The notes below the pieces were generated by a model. It made no database searches. It saw nothing but the letters and a program-made list of their open reading frames with translations, and had not been told where the DNA came from. Position numbers and translations under genes: made by a program. A DNA stretch of 64,000 nt from Chitinophaga caseinilytica (lineage in GTDB: Bacteria > Bacteroidota > Bacteroidia > Chitinophagales > Chitinophagaceae), in assembly GCF_038396765.1 (NCBI RefSeq), contig NZ_CP150096.1, positions 3,021,001 through 3,085,000 of the forward strand, written 5' to 3'. Position 1 is the stretch's first letter, and each line of letters begins with the position of its first letter. Of the stretch, positions 62,089 through 64,000 are shown in pieces.

Positions 62089-62739
62089 TTACAGGGAAGC
62101 GTCCCAGTTCAGCGGAATGCTTTTCAGCAGCTGCCCGTGCAGTTTATCATCGTTGGAAGCGAGGTACACGCATAACGGGGCGCCTTTGTCGTTGGTAGGC
62201 ACCAGCGCGATGGCGGTGTTGTTTTGCAGGAAGAAACGATAATATTGATGGGTGATGCCTTTCACTTCCGTCCATTCGTTTTCCAGTTGGAGCATGGTGG
62301 CTTCGGTGAGGCCTTCCGCGAACGCCAGGTGTGCCAATCCGCCCATGCCGGCCTGCACGTATGCCATCGACCAGAGGAAATGTTCCATCGTATCCGCGTC
62401 CAGCAGCCATTCTTCGCGGTCTGCGTCGTAGCTGCCGTATACGGCGGGGTCGGGCTTTCCGAAGTCTTCATGATCGATCCCCCAGATCACCACGTCCTGG
62501 TTTTCGGTATAAAACACGAGCATGCCGCTGTCTGACAGGTACAGTTTTTCCGGTGGCAGCAGCCGGTTGAAGGCGGTGTTCAGGGCTTCGAAACGGCCCA
62601 TCGTGCGGTAATAATCCCGCAGCACGGCGGGTAACCGGCAGCCGAGGCGGGCTTCGGCGGCGGCGATGTCGGTTTCTTCATATCCCTGCGGCTGGTCGGG
62701 GAGGGAGAAGAGTTGGTGGATGAGGGGTTTATAGGTCAT
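62089..62739 (-). CDS. SMI1/KNR4 (SUKH)-family protein
   Basis: A 216-residue protein with the SUKH opening, TDIAAAEARLGCRLPAVLRDYYRTMG at about 23-48, then LYLSDSGMLVFYTENQDVVIWGI and a C-terminal tail. SUKH proteins are frequent immunity proteins against nuclease and other toxins, and also occur as regulators. It overlaps the upstream gene by 11 bases and forms a group with two further acidic soluble proteins, without a toxin gene in view. Confidence 0.82.
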   Translation of the reverse strand: MTYKPLIHQLFSLPDQPQGYEETDIAAAEARLGCRLPAVLRDYYRTMGRFEALNTAFNRLLPPEKLYLSDSGMLVFYTENQDVVIWGIDHEDFGKPDPAVYGSYDADREEWLLDADTMEHFLWSMAYVQAGMGGLAHLAFAEGLTEATMLQLENEWTEVKGITHQYYRFFLQNNTAIALVPTNDKGAPLCVYLASNDDKLHGQLLKSIPLNWDASL

Positions 62740-63418
62740 GCTGTTTCAGTACGAGTTTGTATTCGCGTTTGAAGCTTTTGGGATTGAGGTCCTGGAACTC
62801 GAACTGCCCCGGTTTTTCTACGAGCGTTCCGAGCAGTGCCATCGCCTGATCCTGGGTATAATCTTTCGGGTAGTATATCCCGTCGAACGTGATATCGCCG
62901 AGCCGTGCTTCGAAACTGTATTTGAATTCGTCGTCGCCGCCGTAGGTAAGGGCGATTTTGCCCGTCCAGTGTATGTGGAACGTGTTGCCGGTTTGCCGTT
63001 CGATGCGGATGTGGTGATCGGCGACGGAATCGTGCCCCAGCAAATAGATACTGAAGTTCAGATCGTCGTATTCCCAGTCGTCCGGCAGCGGGAAGGTGTC
63101 TGCCGCGAGCTGCAGCGTTTCCCATCCCCCGAAATCGAATTTTTCCCCCGGCGCAGCCACCCGGATGCCGGTATTTCCGTGTGCGGTAGACGACAACGTG
63201 CAGCTATGATAATTCCCCCAAACGGATTTGGATTGCCAGTCGGGCACCGTATCATCCTCCTCTTCCTCGCTTTCGTCTTCCGCGTAATAATCGTCCGTTT
63301 CCAGGTGGAAATGAAAGAACAACCCCGCTTCGGGGTCCATTTTGGCGCTCCAGCTGAACTTTTTCACCGCATGGCCGCCGGGGTACGGGTTATCTTTAAA
63401 ATATATCCGGTTTTCCAT
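62729..63418 (-). CDS. Hypothetical acidic protein next to SUKH gene
   Basis: A 229-residue protein that I do not recognise. It is beta-rich and contains a strongly acidic tract, EDESEEEEDD, near residue 47-56. The sequence KFSWSAKMDPEAGLFFHFHLET and YYPKDYTQDQAM suggest a compact globular fold. No signal peptide. It is encoded 12 bases after the DUF1963-like gene and overlaps the SUKH gene by 11 bases, so the three are one operon. An immunity-associated role is possible from context only. Confidence 0.7.
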   Translation of the reverse strand: MENRIYFKDNPYPGGHAVKKFSWSAKMDPEAGLFFHFHLETDDYYAEDESEEEEDDTVPDWQSKSVWGNYHSCTLSSTAHGNTGIRVAAPGEKFDFGGWETLQLAADTFPLPDDWEYDDLNFSIYLLGHDSVADHHIRIERQTGNTFHIHWTGKIALTYGGDDEFKYSFEARLGDITFDGIYYPKDYTQDQAMALLGTLVEKPGQFEFQDLNPKSFKREYKLVLKQHDL

Positions 63419-63430
63419 AGCTGCATATTA

Positions 63431-64000
63431 TTAATAAAAGTCACAGTAATAATTCCAATCGCCGGTTTTTGGATGTTTGGCGAGGAAAACCGTGCCGCTG
63501 TCTACGATATTGATATTGGCTTTTTCGTCGGTGGCGATTTGCATCACGAACTCGAAACCTTTGCCCATGCTTACGCCGGGTTGGCAAAAAGAGGGGAAAC
63601 CGCCCAGTTTGTGCCCGTAATGGTTCGGGAAATCGTGGTGGTAGTCGGAAATGATCCCTTTGTCTTCCAGCGCAATAATGGTATCGCTATCGCCGGAGGC
63701 CAATCCGCCGCCGTCCCAAACGGGACAATCCTGCGCAATGAGGTTGGCTTTAAGCGGGAACGGTTTGAACCAGGAATCGGGGTTGTGCAGCTCCTTGCGC
63801 ATGATAGGTTCATCGTACCCATATTCCCGGACGAGCCAGTTTTGACCGTTGGGGGTTACGCCCATGGGCAGCTCCGGCGACAGGAATACCGTGAGGAACC
63901 GGGTGTTTTTTACGATATCAGGTACGAAAGGCAGGCCTTCCAGGCAAAGCTGGAAAAGGGGGAACATGGGGTGGCCGGACTTGTCGAGGGGAATGACTTC
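63431..64000 (-). CDS. DUF1963/YwqG-like protein, 5' end outside the window
   Basis: About 189 residues are visible. The frame is open to the right edge, and the residues before the first ATG in view (IPLDKSGHPM) continue sensibly, so the true start lies outside. The segment GGFPSFCQPG, then FEFVMQIATDEKANINIVDSGTVFL, fits the DUF1963/YwqG fold with its GGxPxxxQ motif. YwqG-like proteins are often encoded with SUKH and other immunity proteins. First gene in view of the three-gene minus-strand operon. Confidence 0.7.
   Translation of the reverse strand, partial: EVIPLDKSGHPMFPLFQLCLEGLPFVPDIVKNTRFLTVFLSPELPMGVTPNGQNWLVREYGYDEPIMRKELHNPDSWFKPFPLKANLIAQDCPVWDGGGLASGDSDTIIALEDKGIISDYHHDFPNHYGHKLGGFPSFCQPGVSMGKGFEFVMQIATDEKANINIVDSGTVFLAKHPKTGDWNYYCDFY

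Noticed and set aside
1..64000. CRISPR arrays, rRNA, tRNA and insertion sequences
   Set aside because: None could be supported: no regularly spaced short repeats, no conserved RNA segments and no transposase motifs in any frame.

Overview
The window looks like a chromosome segment of a Bacteroidota bacterium, probably a Chitinophaga-like member of the Chitinophagaceae. The evidence is two SusC-type TonB-dependent receptors (one with SusD), an ECF sigma/FecR pair, C-terminal type IX secretion sorting domains, Bacteroidota-type promoters (TTTG/TAnnTTTG), and a glycan-degradation gene load. Most of the window is GC-rich; positions 1 to about 2550 are clearly AT-richer. I found no rRNA, tRNA, CRISPR array or insertion sequence.

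Layout. 1-2870 (-): SusC-like receptor running off the left edge and split by a frameshift. 3330-5253 (+): PAS histidine kinase with a frameshift. 5250-8516 (-): caspase-like protease fused to an alpha/beta hydrolase. 8755-14043: GH116 enzyme, DUF202, GAF, AraC and DinB genes. 14108-22505 (-): a LacI-controlled operon of GH172, dioxovalerate dehydrogenase, SDR, UxaA-family dehydratase, lipoprotein and 2-keto-3-deoxy-D-arabinonate dehydratase. I read it as D-arabinose release and oxidation to 2-oxoglutarate. 22920-23789 (-): AraC regulator, divergent from an L-fucose locus at 24021-33296 (+) holding SDR, L-fuconate dehydratase, SSS symporter, two GH29 fucosidases, a lipoprotein mutarotase and a GH95-like enzyme. 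33363-40703 (-): a mannose operon of GH38 mannosidase, MFS transporter and a ROK kinase fused to a phosphomannose isomerase-like enzyme. 40917-42530 (+): tandem trypsin/PDZ protein. 42626-51662 (+): ECF sigma, FecR, SusC, SusD, a binding lipoprotein and an RbsD/FucU-like lipoprotein. 52992-57908: two divergent T9SS-secreted carbohydrate-active proteins sharing duplicated discoidin and Ig modules. 57990-64000: a VOC/DUF1569/AraC group, a HEAT protein, a frameshifted TPR-HTH regulator, and SMI1/KNR4 and DUF1963-type genes running off the right edge.

How it works together. Three neighbouring loci each pair glycosidases with the matching intracellular sugar catabolism: D-arabinofuranose (GH172 plus a Weimberg-like route), L-fucose (GH29/GH95 plus FucD) and D-mannose (GH38 plus kinase-isomerase). 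D-arabinose and L-fucose share C2-C4 stereochemistry, so the two SDRs and the dehydratases of the first two loci may overlap in substrate. Two secreted sugar mutarotase-like lipoproteins suggest that anomer interconversion happens in the periplasm before uptake.

Caveat. Three genes are each broken by one base in or next to a short homopolymer (1740-1747, 4837-4842, 62021-62024). Restoring one base gives full-length, sensible proteins, so sequencing error is at least as likely as real inactivation.
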